Positions 7,322-14,951 of a stretch of 17,811 nt of DNA are shown in pieces. A model generated the notes under the pieces. That model was given only the letters and a program-made list of their open reading frames with translations. It searched no databases and was not told the DNA's origin. The DNA is from GWC2-45-44 sp041661665 (GTDB lineage: Bacteria > Planctomycetota > Phycisphaerae > Sedimentisphaerales > UBA12454). The first letter of the stretch is position 1. Each line of letters opens with the position of its first letter. Made by a program: the position numbers and the translations under genes. The stretch spans positions 1-17,811 of the forward strand of contig JBAZTW010000040.1 in assembly GCA_041661665.1 (NCBI GenBank), given 5' to 3'.

Positions 7322-8491
7322 CTAAATTTTGCTGACTAATCCGCACAGATAACTGCAGCATAATCCCAAAAATGTCCCCACGATATTTCCCAGCACCGCC
7401 AAAAGCAGTCCCACCGGCGCAAGCTGCGGATGATAAATCCCCGCCACCACCGGCGCTGATGCCGGCCCGCCAATAGCTGCCTGGCTCGCCGATGCAGCAA
7501 GCGATAGCGGCGAGTGTAAAAGCCGAGCCGCGATAAGAAGAAAAACCGCATGTATTGCAACCCATGTTACGCCTGCTAAAAGCAATATTGGCGATGCCGC
7601 GATGTGCGACATATTCGCCCTTGCTCCGATTGACGCTAACACAAAAAACAATACCGCAAACCCCAGCTCCGACGCACCTGCAGATTCCAATCTGCGGACA
7701 GGAGTGAACGACAGCACTATCCCCAGCACCGTCGCGATAATTATCGTCCACGTCATCGTATTGACAAGATTATCCACAACAGGCATTTTGCCGGCAACAT
7801 ACAACGACACGATTGTGCCGCCGAGGCCGATACCAATCATCGCAAAAATTTTGCCGATGCTTCTGCCGCCGCTGCCGGAACTAACCGCCGTTGTCCTGGC
7901 ACGCAAATCCGCTATCAAGGTCATATCTGATTTGTTCCAGCGGTCAAACCGTTCCTGTACCGCCGAGAGAGCTATAAGTATCCCCATCCAGGTGTAAGGC
8001 ACAATCGTATCGACAATTACAGCAGGCAGAAACACACTGTCAGGCGTATTCGTCGCCTCCTTGACCGCTATCATATTTGCGCTGCCGCCAATCCAGGAGG
8101 CGCTCAAAGCGCCAATCGCTTTCCACGCATCGGCAGGCAGCCAGTGCTTATATATTAGTACTACCACAGGCCCGCCAACCATTATGCCCAGAACACCCGC
8201 TCCCATCATCGCCAGAGCCGTCCTGCCGAGATGCAGTATCGCCTTTATATCCACCGACAATAACAGCAGCACAAGACTGGCCGGCAGACAGAACTTCGTT
8301 ATATTGCCATAAACATCGCTTTGGCTGGGAATAATTCCCGCGGTATTTGCTATCATAGGCAAAAAATAAATCCAAAACATTGAAGGCAGATATTTGAAAA
8401 ATTTTGCCGCGGCGGGCTTTTGCGAAAAATATAAAATGCTGCCCTCAATCAGCATCAGCACCGCTAAAATAAAAATAGGATTGCTGCTCAT
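7322..8491 (-). CDS. DUF819 family integral membrane protein
   Basis: A 389-residue, strongly hydrophobic protein with about ten predicted membrane segments and little soluble sequence apart from a loop near residues 190-215. Recognisable family features are the N-terminal YFLPMIANTAGIIP stretch, GALSASWIGGSANMIAVKEA and the PAVIVDTIVPYTWMG segment of DUF819 (YjcL-like) proteins. The biochemical function of the family is not settled; a transporter role is commonly supposed. Its ATG overlaps the stop of the upstream epimerase-like gene (ATGA, 8488-8491), so the two are translationally coupled. From that context I infer import or export of the epimerase substrate, possibly a murein-derived dipeptide. 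Confidence 0.88.
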   Translation of the reverse strand: MSSNPIFILAVLMLIEGSILYFSQKPAAAKFFKYLPSMFWIYFLPMIANTAGIIPSQSDVYGNITKFCLPASLVLLLLSVDIKAILHLGRTALAMMGAGVLGIMVGGPVVVLIYKHWLPADAWKAIGALSASWIGGSANMIAVKEATNTPDSVFLPAVIVDTIVPYTWMGILIALSAVQERFDRWNKSDMTLIADLRARTTAVSSGSGGRSIGKIFAMIGIGLGGTIVSLYVAGKMPVVDNLVNTMTWTIIIATVLGIVLSFTPVRRLESAGASELGFAVLFFVLASIGARANMSHIAASPILLLAGVTWVAIHAVFLLIAARLLHSPLSLAASASQAAIGGPASAPVVAGIYHPQLAPVGLLLAVLGNIVGTFLGLCCSYLCGLVSKI

Positions 8492-9549
8492 CTCTGCCCT
8501 GCTTCTATTTTGTAGGTGTTGTGTGTTATGGTCAAATCTCCATAGCGGCTAAAATGATGCAGAAAATGTATCGAGTCAAGGTCGATATAATCAAATTCGC
8601 CTGTACCCATCGCAAAATATATCGCCGTTGACAGGCCCACCATCGTCTCGGTCATACACCCTATCATAACCTTTAGACCGGCATCTTTGGCTATCTGCAA
8701 AATTTCGCGAGATTCGGCAATACCGCTTTTGGCGATTTTTATATTCACTCCGCCAGCAAGATTTTCATTTACGACCTTTTCGCAATCCTCCGGACTGAAT
8801 ACCGTCTCATCGACAATTATCGGCACCGCAGAGCGTTTACACAAATTCTTTAATCCATCATAATCATCCCGCAGAACCGGCTGCTCGAACAACTCAATCT
8901 TTATCTTCTCTCTTTCCAGTTCATCAAGCATCTTAAGACACGACTGCTCTGTATAGCCCTGATTGCCGTCAAGCCGAATTGCAAAATCTTCCACTCCATC
9001 CATCAGCATCCGATTTATACTCTTTACAAACTTAATATCTTCTGCCGTTTCGCCGCTGACCTTGACTTTATATTTTTTAAATCCCTTCTTTATTACCGTC
9101 TCAAGCCATTGATTGCGGATATCCTCCTGCAAAATAAATGGAATGGTAATATCCGTTTCCAGCAAATCGGTTCGCCCGCCCCAGTAAGAGTATTCGCTTG
9201 TTTTTTGCTTTGCGAGGTATGCCCGAAACAACGCCACTTCCAAACCGGAAACCGTCATATGAAAATCAGGCCATCTTTGGCGAAAGCTTTTCACAATCTG
9301 GCTGTAATTATCTATCGAAATGCCGATTAACTGCTCTCTGGCCTGAGCAAGTACCGTTTTTATAGCAGGAACTGTCTCATTTTTTACAACAAAACTTGTC
9401 GGCACTTCTCCTGTGCCGAGCTGACCATCTTCGAGCAGCACATGCACAATTACGCTTGTTGCGCAATTTTTCGAACCAAGCGCCGTCGCAAACGTGGTCT
9501 TCATCGGCCGAACTATCTTAGCAAAACTAATTTTTTCAATCCTGCACAT
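8488..9549 (-). CDS. dipeptide epimerase (L-Ala-D/L-Glu epimerase-like, enolase superfamily)
   Basis: A 353-residue cytosolic enzyme of the muconate lactonizing/AEE branch. It has the capping N-terminal domain (IEKISFAKIVRPMKTTFATA) and a barrel with the expected catalytic set: K161-V-K163, metal ligands D194 (LDGNQGY), E222 (FEQP) and D247 (VDETVF), and K271 (NIKIAKSG). The spacing closely follows L-Ala-D/L-Glu epimerase, which converts murein dipeptides so they can be degraded; other dipeptides are possible. I place the start at the ATG at 9549, because the reading extended to 9621 adds 24 non-family residues and a promoter lies inside that extension. There is no clear Shine-Dalgarno. It is the first gene of a pair with the DUF819 gene. 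Confidence 0.88.
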   Translation of the reverse strand: MCRIEKISFAKIVRPMKTTFATALGSKNCATSVIVHVLLEDGQLGTGEVPTSFVVKNETVPAIKTVLAQAREQLIGISIDNYSQIVKSFRQRWPDFHMTVSGLEVALFRAYLAKQKTSEYSYWGGRTDLLETDITIPFILQEDIRNQWLETVIKKGFKKYKVKVSGETAEDIKFVKSINRMLMDGVEDFAIRLDGNQGYTEQSCLKMLDELEREKIKIELFEQPVLRDDYDGLKNLCKRSAVPIIVDETVFSPEDCEKVVNENLAGGVNIKIAKSGIAESREILQIAKDAGLKVMIGCMTETMVGLSTAIYFAMGTGEFDYIDLDSIHFLHHFSRYGDLTITHNTYKIEAGQR

Positions 9550-9559
9550 CTTATCGCAC

Positions 9560-9588
9560 AATATACCATGACAATTATCCTTTGTCGA
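9560..9588 (-). promoter_or_regulatory. sigma70 promoter of the epimerase-DUF819 unit
   Basis: On the minus strand TCGACA (9588-9583) and TATATT (9565-9560) are 17 bases apart, and each matches five of six consensus bases. The predicted start lies at about 9552-9554, only 3-5 nt before the ATG at 9549. The mRNA would be nearly leaderless, consistent with the lack of a ribosome-binding site. Confidence 0.55.
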
Positions 9589-9629
9589 ACAATTGAAAAT
9601 AGAAATAAAAACCCCCAACAAAATTCACA

Positions 9630-9658
9630 TTCACATCACCATAAAAATCCGGTATAAT
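9630..9658 (+). promoter_or_regulatory. sigma70 promoter placed for a leaderless ABC-F mRNA
   Basis: TTCACA (9630-9635) and a perfect TATAAT (9653-9658) are separated by 17 bases. Counting 7 bases from the -10 element puts +1 at 9665, the A of the ABC-F start codon. No Shine-Dalgarno exists between the -10 element and the ATG, so the transcript is predicted to be leaderless. Confidence 0.65.
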
Positions 9659-9664
9659 GTACCA

Positions 9665-11605
9665 ATGCCGATAGTAACTTTAAAAAATATACATACATCA
9701 TTCGAGTCGCAGACGATTTTCGACCGGCTCGATTTGAAGATATACCCCGCTGAGAAAATCGGGCTTGTCGGAAGCAACGGGTGTGGAAAAACCACGCTGC
9801 TGAAATTAATTCTCGGAATAATTCAGGCAGATGCCGGAGATGTGCACCAAAGAAAGGGCCTGCGAATCGGATACCTGCCGCAGGAGCCGGTTTTTTCCGG
9901 TGAAAAAACCGTTTTAGAAGAATTACACAGCAGCGCACAGGAAATACTTAACCTGCAAAAAATGATGCACGACCTGGCGGATACATTAAGCCGGTTTTCC
10001 GGCAACGAATTAAAATCCGCAATGCTGCAATACGACCGGCTGAGCAGCGAATTTGAAATCGCGGGCGGCTACAGATATGAAACCAAAATAAAAGAAATCG
10101 CCGCGGGGCTTGGTCTTCAGGAAAAACATTATTCATTAAAAACAACGCAGCTTAGCGGCGGGCAATTATCCCGACTGGGACTGGCCAGAGTTCTGCTGGC
10201 GGACGCGAACCTGCTGCTGCTCGATGAGCCTACAAACCATCTCGACTGGGACGCGACTTTGTGGCTTGAAAAATTTTTAAGAAACTATAATGGCGCCGCG
10301 CTGATTGTCAGCCACGACAGGTTTATGCTCGACAGATTGGTCTGTAAAATCGTGGAAATCAGAGACCACAAGGCAGATGTTTTTCCGGGCAATTACAGCA
10401 ATTACAGGCTGGAAAAAGAGAAGCGAGACCTTGAACTGAATCGTCGGCACGAACAACGGCTGGAGTTCGTCGAAAAAACTCGCGATTTCATTGTGCGCAA
10501 TATAAACCGCAAGGGAAGCAAGAAAGTCGCGCAAGGCAGGCAAACACGGCTCGATAGCCTTCTCAAAGCCAATCCTGACTTTCTCGAAAAAACCAGGCAC
10601 GCTAAAGAACTTAATTTTAAATTTGCCGAGGTGCAAAACAGGGGCAAGCGAGTGGATGCGGCGGTACTCTGTAAAAATCTTTCGAAGAGTTTTGGCAGCC
10701 TGACGCTGTTTGAAAATTTAAGTTTCGAGATTATGACCGGCCAGCGGACAGGCATCATCGGCCCCAACGGTATGGGCAAAACAACGCTTTTGAAACTTGC
10801 CCTTGGACAAATTGAGCCGAGTGCCGGAACAATCGCGATTAAGCCATCCCTGTCCGTCGGTTATCTTGACCAGGCAGGAGCCCAACTGAATCCGGAAAAT
10901 ACCGTGCTCCAGGAAGCATCTTCGGTTATTCCAGGAATACTGCCCGAACAGATGCGCAAACGCCTTGGGGCATTTATGTTTGTCAAAGACGATGTGTTCA
11001 AGAACGTCTCCGACCTTAGCGGCGGAGAGCGAAATCGACTTGCGCTTTGCAAGCTGGTTTTATCCGAGCCGGAAGTTCTTATACTTGATGAGCCGACAAA
11101 TCACCTTGATATCCCAAGCATCGAGGCTCTCGAAAATGCACTTGCCGATTACACGGGAACAATCATCATTATAAGTCACGACAGGTTTTTTCTCGACAGA
11201 ACGGTTCAGCGGCTTATTGTGCTTGGCGCAGATGAACTGGGCAAAATGGCGCCGGGCAAATTTGAATTTATAGAAGGCTCATTTCGCCAATATACCGAAC
11301 TTTTAGAACAAAGGGCAGAACAGGTAACAGAAAAGCAGGCAGCGCCGAAAAATTCAAAGCAGGACAAGCCCAGAAAGACAACACCGCCGGAACTGAAACA
11401 ATTTAATGGCTGGAAGGCGGACAAGATTGAGCAGGCAATCGAGGAGACCGAGGCAAAGATTAAAGAGCTCCACGTTAGTTTTGGAGATGAAAAAGTCTAT
11501 AAAGATTACAAACTGCTCGCTAAGGTGCAAAGTCAGGCCAAAGAAAAAGAGCAATATCTCGAACTGCTTTATAGGGTGTATGAGCTGAGAACAAGCAAGA
11601 GTTAA
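9665..11605 (+). CDS. ABC-F family ATPase (Uup/YheS-like)
   Basis: A 646-residue soluble protein with two ABC ATPase domains and no membrane part, the ABC-F plan. Domain 1 has Walker A GSNGCGKTT (36-44), signature LSGGQ (163-167) and LLLDEPTNHLDW (D187, E188). Domain 2 has Walker A GPNGMGKTT (366-374), LSGGE (451-455) and LILDEPTNHLD (D475, E476). An interdomain arm lies between the domains, and the C terminus (after about residue 565) is a charged, coiled-coil-like tail. ABC-F proteins act on ribosomes; whether this one is a housekeeping translation factor, a Uup homologue or a resistance protein cannot be told from sequence alone. The start MPIVTLKN at 9665 fits the family, while a longer reading from 9593 crosses the promoter. 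Confidence 0.93.
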   Translation: MPIVTLKNIHTSFESQTIFDRLDLKIYPAEKIGLVGSNGCGKTTLLKLILGIIQADAGDVHQRKGLRIGYLPQEPVFSGEKTVLEELHSSAQEILNLQKMMHDLADTLSRFSGNELKSAMLQYDRLSSEFEIAGGYRYETKIKEIAAGLGLQEKHYSLKTTQLSGGQLSRLGLARVLLADANLLLLDEPTNHLDWDATLWLEKFLRNYNGAALIVSHDRFMLDRLVCKIVEIRDHKADVFPGNYSNYRLEKEKRDLELNRRHEQRLEFVEKTRDFIVRNINRKGSKKVAQGRQTRLDSLLKANPDFLEKTRHAKELNFKFAEVQNRGKRVDAAVLCKNLSKSFGSLTLFENLSFEIMTGQRTGIIGPNGMGKTTLLKLALGQIEPSAGTIAIKPSLSVGYLDQAGAQLNPENTVLQEASSVIPGILPEQMRKRLGAFMFVKDDVFKNVSDLSGGERNRLALCKLVLSEPEVLILDEPTNHLDIPSIEALENALADYTGTIIIISHDRFFLDRTVQRLIVLGADELGKMAPGKFEFIEGSFRQYTELLEQRAEQVTEKQAAPKNSKQDKPRKTTPPELKQFNGWKADKIEQAIEETEAKIKELHVSFGDEKVYKDYKLLAKVQSQAKEKEQYLELLYRVYELRTSKS

Positions 11606-11678
11606 CTGGCAGGGTACTTCAAAATTGGAAATAGCTTCGGAAAAGCATTAGGCTTAAACACAAAAGCATATTTTTTCA

Positions 11679-11718
11679 TAGACTTCAAGGTGTTAATTTA
11701 CTACAATCTAAAGTGTAG
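11679..11718 (+). promoter_or_regulatory. candidate promoter and small operator of the SIR2-methyltransferase gene
   Basis: TAGACT (11679-11684) and TACAAT (11702-11707) are 17 bases apart (four and five consensus matches). The predicted start is near 11714. CTACA (11701-11705) and TGTAG (11714-11718) form an inverted repeat spanning the -10 element and +1, a possible repressor site. The gene would thus have its own promoter, distinct from the ABC-F gene. Confidence 0.35.
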
Positions 11719-11746
11719 CGTTTAAAAACAAATGTTTGAGGAATAT

Positions 11747-13855
11747 ATGGAAATACAAATACCTGAAAGTTTAAAACAAGCTTTAATAGGAAATAAACTG
11801 GTCTTGTTCATAGGGGCAGGTCTTTCAATCCCATCTAAAGCTCCTTCTTGGCCCAAATTGATTCAGGAGCTTGTTGAATGCTGTAAAAACGAGGGGATGA
11901 GACTTACTCAATTGGAAATTGACGAAATAGAGTATTTAATACAAAAAGAAGGATCGCATGGTAATTTGCTGGCAGCTGATTTCCTAAAACGTAAGCTTGA
12001 AGACAAAATGCACGAGCACATTCAAACCCGTTTTATATCACTATCTCCGAGCCGTACACATAAATTGATTGCAGACTTAAACGTAAATTTGGTAACAACA
12101 AATTTCGACATGCTTCTGGAAGAAAGTATAAAACAAGTCACAGGTGAATACCCCACAATATATGGCCCCAATGATGAATATAATCAAGCTCGATTATCTG
12201 ATGACAAACGGTGGATATACAAAATGCATGGCTGCTGCAAATACCCAGACAAAACTATTTTGACCAATTCGGATTACCTGAATATCAGGGAGTGTAATAA
12301 AGCGACTTTACAGAAACTACTTCAGACCAAGACTGCGTTATTTATCGGTTCAAGTTTAAGTGATCCAGATGTTCTAGCCTGCCTCTTACAGGTATCTTCA
12401 AATTATAGAAATAATAATCCTAGACACTATGCCCTTGTAGAAGAAAAAGCTGTTGGTGCCATAAAGCGGGATTGGCTTATGCGGAATTATCGTATACAGG
12501 CTATTGCTTACAAGAAATCAAATGATCAGCACCCAGAGGTACCGCAATTTCTTAAAGGTCTGCTGGAATTGCAAAATACCCAAAATGTTGACAGAATTTC
12601 CAAAATTCTATTAATCGTAACAGCAATTAAAAAAGAAGATGATGGATCATCTCCTGCTCTTTTGGTTACTGATAGCAATCCTCAATGGTGCATAAAAGAG
12701 GGCGCACAAGAATTTCGTGCATTTTTGTTACCTTCAGTGAAGAATGTATCAGATGATGTAAATGAAAATATGCTTTCTATAGCTAAGCATTTAGACGTAA
12801 GTCTCGATGACATTGAAATCAGGATTGATGAGAATGTTTTTTCTACTAAGAAGCTTAATCCAGCAACCAATAGAATTACTGAATATTCGTTTAAATTTGC
12901 TGAAATAAAATTCAAGAAACGTATTGGACGCTTTGAGTTAGATAATTTTCACATTAATAACCGAAAATATTCTTGGCAGTCTGTCATGTTCTTACGTGAA
13001 CATGAACCGTCACAAAAACTAAACTGTGATGTCTTTGTAGAAGTAAGCAAACGTTATGGTGCAAACCTAGAACAAATCCCATCATCTTTATATGGTGCTG
13101 TGGTTAACTCAGACCCTTATGAAATACGATCTTTAAAATATGGGGATATGGCATGGGTTAACGATGTCAACGTCTTTGAGAAGATACTATCCTCTGAATT
13201 AAAAATCACTTTTAATGGTGTACTGGATTTAGGTTGTGGTCAAGCTAATTTAGGAAAATACATCTGTGAGCATAAAAACTATACTTATGTAGGTTATGAT
13301 ACTTCTTCTAAGATGCTATATGATGGTAGACAGAAGTTAGCTACATTTAAAAACTTTCAGTTGCATTGTACCGACATTACATCTGACTATATTAAAGCTA
13401 AATACGATGGCTGGCTTTTCGTTTTGAAAAACGTTCTGCATTTGATTAAAAGCCCTTATCAAATGTTTAAAGGATTACCAGTACGGTTTGGCTCTCCTGC
13501 TGAAATTGTAATTGTAGAAACCGTAAGTCCTAATCTCGAATGTTCTTGTTGGATTCAGGCATTATTTGATTTATTTGAATTACCTTATAAAAAGAATTGG
13601 TTCTTAAAAGAGCAGTTACCTATTTTGCTCGACTTGTGGGGTTATAAGGTAAGTTCTATTGAATATGTAGAACAATTGCTTGATGTTTCGGATTGGTTGC
13701 AATCTTTCCCATTGAACGATACACAGATAGAAGCAATACAGGCATATATTGAGAATTGTCCGGAGGCTGTTCGCAAAGAGATGAAGCTATTAAAGAAACC
13801 GTCTGGAAGCTATCAAATGCTTAGACTACAAGGTATATTTAAAATTCAACTATAA
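11747..13855 (+). CDS. SIR2-like / possible NUDIX-like / SAM methyltransferase fusion protein
   Basis: A 702-residue protein joining three parts. Residues about 10-265 are a SIR2-like NAD-binding domain with the key motifs kept: FIGAGLS (GAG at 23-25), TTNFD (117-121), the KMHG histidine (H161) and FIGSSLSDPD (199-208). This pattern is shared with SIR2 proteins of phage defence that consume NAD. Residues about 280-445 have no clear family. Their strand-helix-strand pattern, with FLLPSVK in the usual LPGG position and no Glu-rich NUDIX box, suggests a degenerate NUDIX fold; this is a weak guess. Residues about 485-600 are a Rossmann methyltransferase with motif I VLDLGCGQ (492-499), VGYDTSS and a helical tail. 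GAGGA (11738-11742) sets the start at 11747, not 11732. The gene is clearly more A+T-rich than its neighbours, suggesting transfer. Confidence 0.85.
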   Translation: MEIQIPESLKQALIGNKLVLFIGAGLSIPSKAPSWPKLIQELVECCKNEGMRLTQLEIDEIEYLIQKEGSHGNLLAADFLKRKLEDKMHEHIQTRFISLSPSRTHKLIADLNVNLVTTNFDMLLEESIKQVTGEYPTIYGPNDEYNQARLSDDKRWIYKMHGCCKYPDKTILTNSDYLNIRECNKATLQKLLQTKTALFIGSSLSDPDVLACLLQVSSNYRNNNPRHYALVEEKAVGAIKRDWLMRNYRIQAIAYKKSNDQHPEVPQFLKGLLELQNTQNVDRISKILLIVTAIKKEDDGSSPALLVTDSNPQWCIKEGAQEFRAFLLPSVKNVSDDVNENMLSIAKHLDVSLDDIEIRIDENVFSTKKLNPATNRITEYSFKFAEIKFKKRIGRFELDNFHINNRKYSWQSVMFLREHEPSQKLNCDVFVEVSKRYGANLEQIPSSLYGAVVNSDPYEIRSLKYGDMAWVNDVNVFEKILSSELKITFNGVLDLGCGQANLGKYICEHKNYTYVGYDTSSKMLYDGRQKLATFKNFQLHCTDITSDYIKAKYDGWLFVLKNVLHLIKSPYQMFKGLPVRFGSPAEIVIVETVSPNLECSCWIQALFDLFELPYKKNWFLKEQLPILLDLWGYKVSSIEYVEQLLDVSDWLQSFPLNDTQIEAIQAYIENCPEAVRKEMKLLKKPSGSYQMLRLQGIFKIQL

Positions 13856-14022
13856 CAATCTATGCCGATCTTTTTTGCACGAGCACGGCGAACTTGCGAC
13901 CTCTCGCATGCCAGAAAATATTGTAAATCTTTATTTATCCGACTACTATTTCTGTTTCGGGCACTTTCCCGTAGCCAACGTGAGGTGTTTTGCCGCTGGA
14001 ATCATTTAACTGTTTAATATGT
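13856..14022. other. junction DNA downstream of the SIR2-methyltransferase gene
   Basis: This gap is richer in G+C than the gene before it. On the minus strand, 13913-13889 reads as the anticodon-to-T-loop part of a tRNA-Ala(GGC), without its 5' half or 3' acceptor. On the plus strand a 51-codon frame runs from ATG 13862 to TAA 14015-14017 with no ribosome-binding site. On the minus strand a frame without a start codon ends at 13935 with the protein-like tail HVGYGKVPETEIVVG. I cannot tell which, if any, is functional. No terminator with stem and T-run is clear. Confidence 0.35.
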
Positions 14023-14694
14023 TTACAGTTTCGATATTTTATTGTCGTTTGTGATATTATTGCTTTTCATTTCCGCAAGCTGTTTGCGAAATCGGCTTAC
14101 CCATTTATCCATCGCGTATTTAGCGCCGCCCCAGTCGCTTAACCCCGTAAACGGAATTCTTGAACCATCCTTCGTTTCAACACAGGCTGCAATTTGTTTT
14201 CCAGACACAGAATCCAGAATTTCTGATTCGATTCCAGCCCCGCCGACACCTATACCTGTAACCACACGCGAAGTTGGAACGGCTGCAAAAACTATATTTG
14301 TCTTTCGCACATCAGTTATCGCAACACGAACTCTGGCAACGCCTGCCCCTGTGCGATATGCAAGTTGATATCCTGAATCTTTTACGGCATCGATAATTGC
14401 AGAATAGAAATAATTAGTTAAATCATTAATATCCTGTGTTGTAAGATTCCCTTCACTTTCTGCCGCAGCAGCTTTGGAATCCAACTGAAAATGAACTACA
14501 ACGGGGTCTAAAATAAATCCTTTGTAATTGCTGCTTGCCGAGTTGTCATAGCTGTAATTTGACTTTGAAACAGCCTCAAGCTTTGAATAGTCGCTCAAAT
14601 AATCTGTTTTCTGAGCCGAACCGACGCATCCGTAAATGCCTGCCAAAATGCCGCCCATTATTGCCATCAAGAGATATGTTTTTTTCATTTTCAT
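14023..14694 (-). CDS. DUF3313 domain lipoprotein
   Basis: A 223-residue predicted lipoprotein. A charged start (MKMKK), a hydrophobic stretch and a lipobox-like IYGC place the lipidated Cys at residue 23. The mature part begins FLSDYSKLE-like (YLSDYSKLEAVSKSNYSY), the typical opening of DUF3313, and continues with the family's YRTGAGVARVRVAITDVR and a glycine-rich GIGVGGAGIESEILDSVSGKQ block. It is probably attached to the periplasmic face of a membrane; no enzymatic function is known for the family. Two starts are possible (14694 and 14688), with little to choose between them. It stands alone, with a short polar tail after the last family-like helix. Confidence 0.85.
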   Translation of the reverse strand: MKMKKTYLLMAIMGGILAGIYGCVGSAQKTDYLSDYSKLEAVSKSNYSYDNSASSNYKGFILDPVVVHFQLDSKAAAAESEGNLTTQDINDLTNYFYSAIIDAVKDSGYQLAYRTGAGVARVRVAITDVRKTNIVFAAVPTSRVVTGIGVGGAGIESEILDSVSGKQIAACVETKDGSRIPFTGLSDWGGAKYAMDKWVSRFRKQLAEMKSNNITNDNKISKL

Positions 14695-14881
14695 CTTTAA
14701 GATATGTTACAATATATAGTATCGGTAATTTAGGCAAAATTCGTGAATGTTTTAATCGAAGATTATGGAGAGTGATATTGTTAGATATAACCCGACAATC
14801 ATCTTTTGCCGAACAGACTTTCCCAGCTTCTTTATCCACAAACAACCAACCGCGATAAATAGAGGTATTGGCACAAATTCC

Positions 14882-14909
14882 TTGCAATAAAACCTTACCC
14901 CGCTAAAAT
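14882..14909 (+). promoter_or_regulatory. weak candidate promoter for the M15 peptidase gene
   Basis: TTGCAA (14882-14887) and TAAAAT (14904-14909) lie 16 bases apart. The -10 element matches five of six bases and the -35 element four. A leader of about 36 nt would follow. The rest of the gap from 14695 to 14951 shows nothing else I can support. Confidence 0.3.
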
Positions 14910-14951
14910 ACCGCCGTTAAATATAACTATGTCCAAGTTTGATAAATCTGA

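Noticed and set aside
7311..7751. Glycine/cysteine-rich minus-strand frame overlapping the DUF819 gene
   Set aside because: It is an alternative frame of the same strand over conserved membrane segments of DUF819, with no ribosome site.
9593..9664. N-terminal 24-residue extension of the ABC-F protein
   Set aside because: The extension crosses a perfect -10 element and adds residues unlike the family; MPIVTLKN at 9665 is the normal family start.
14832..14840. A perfect DnaA-box word TTATCCACA
   Set aside because: It is a single copy with no cluster, no AT-rich unwinding block with iterons, and no dnaA or gidA neighbours; chance is enough to explain it.
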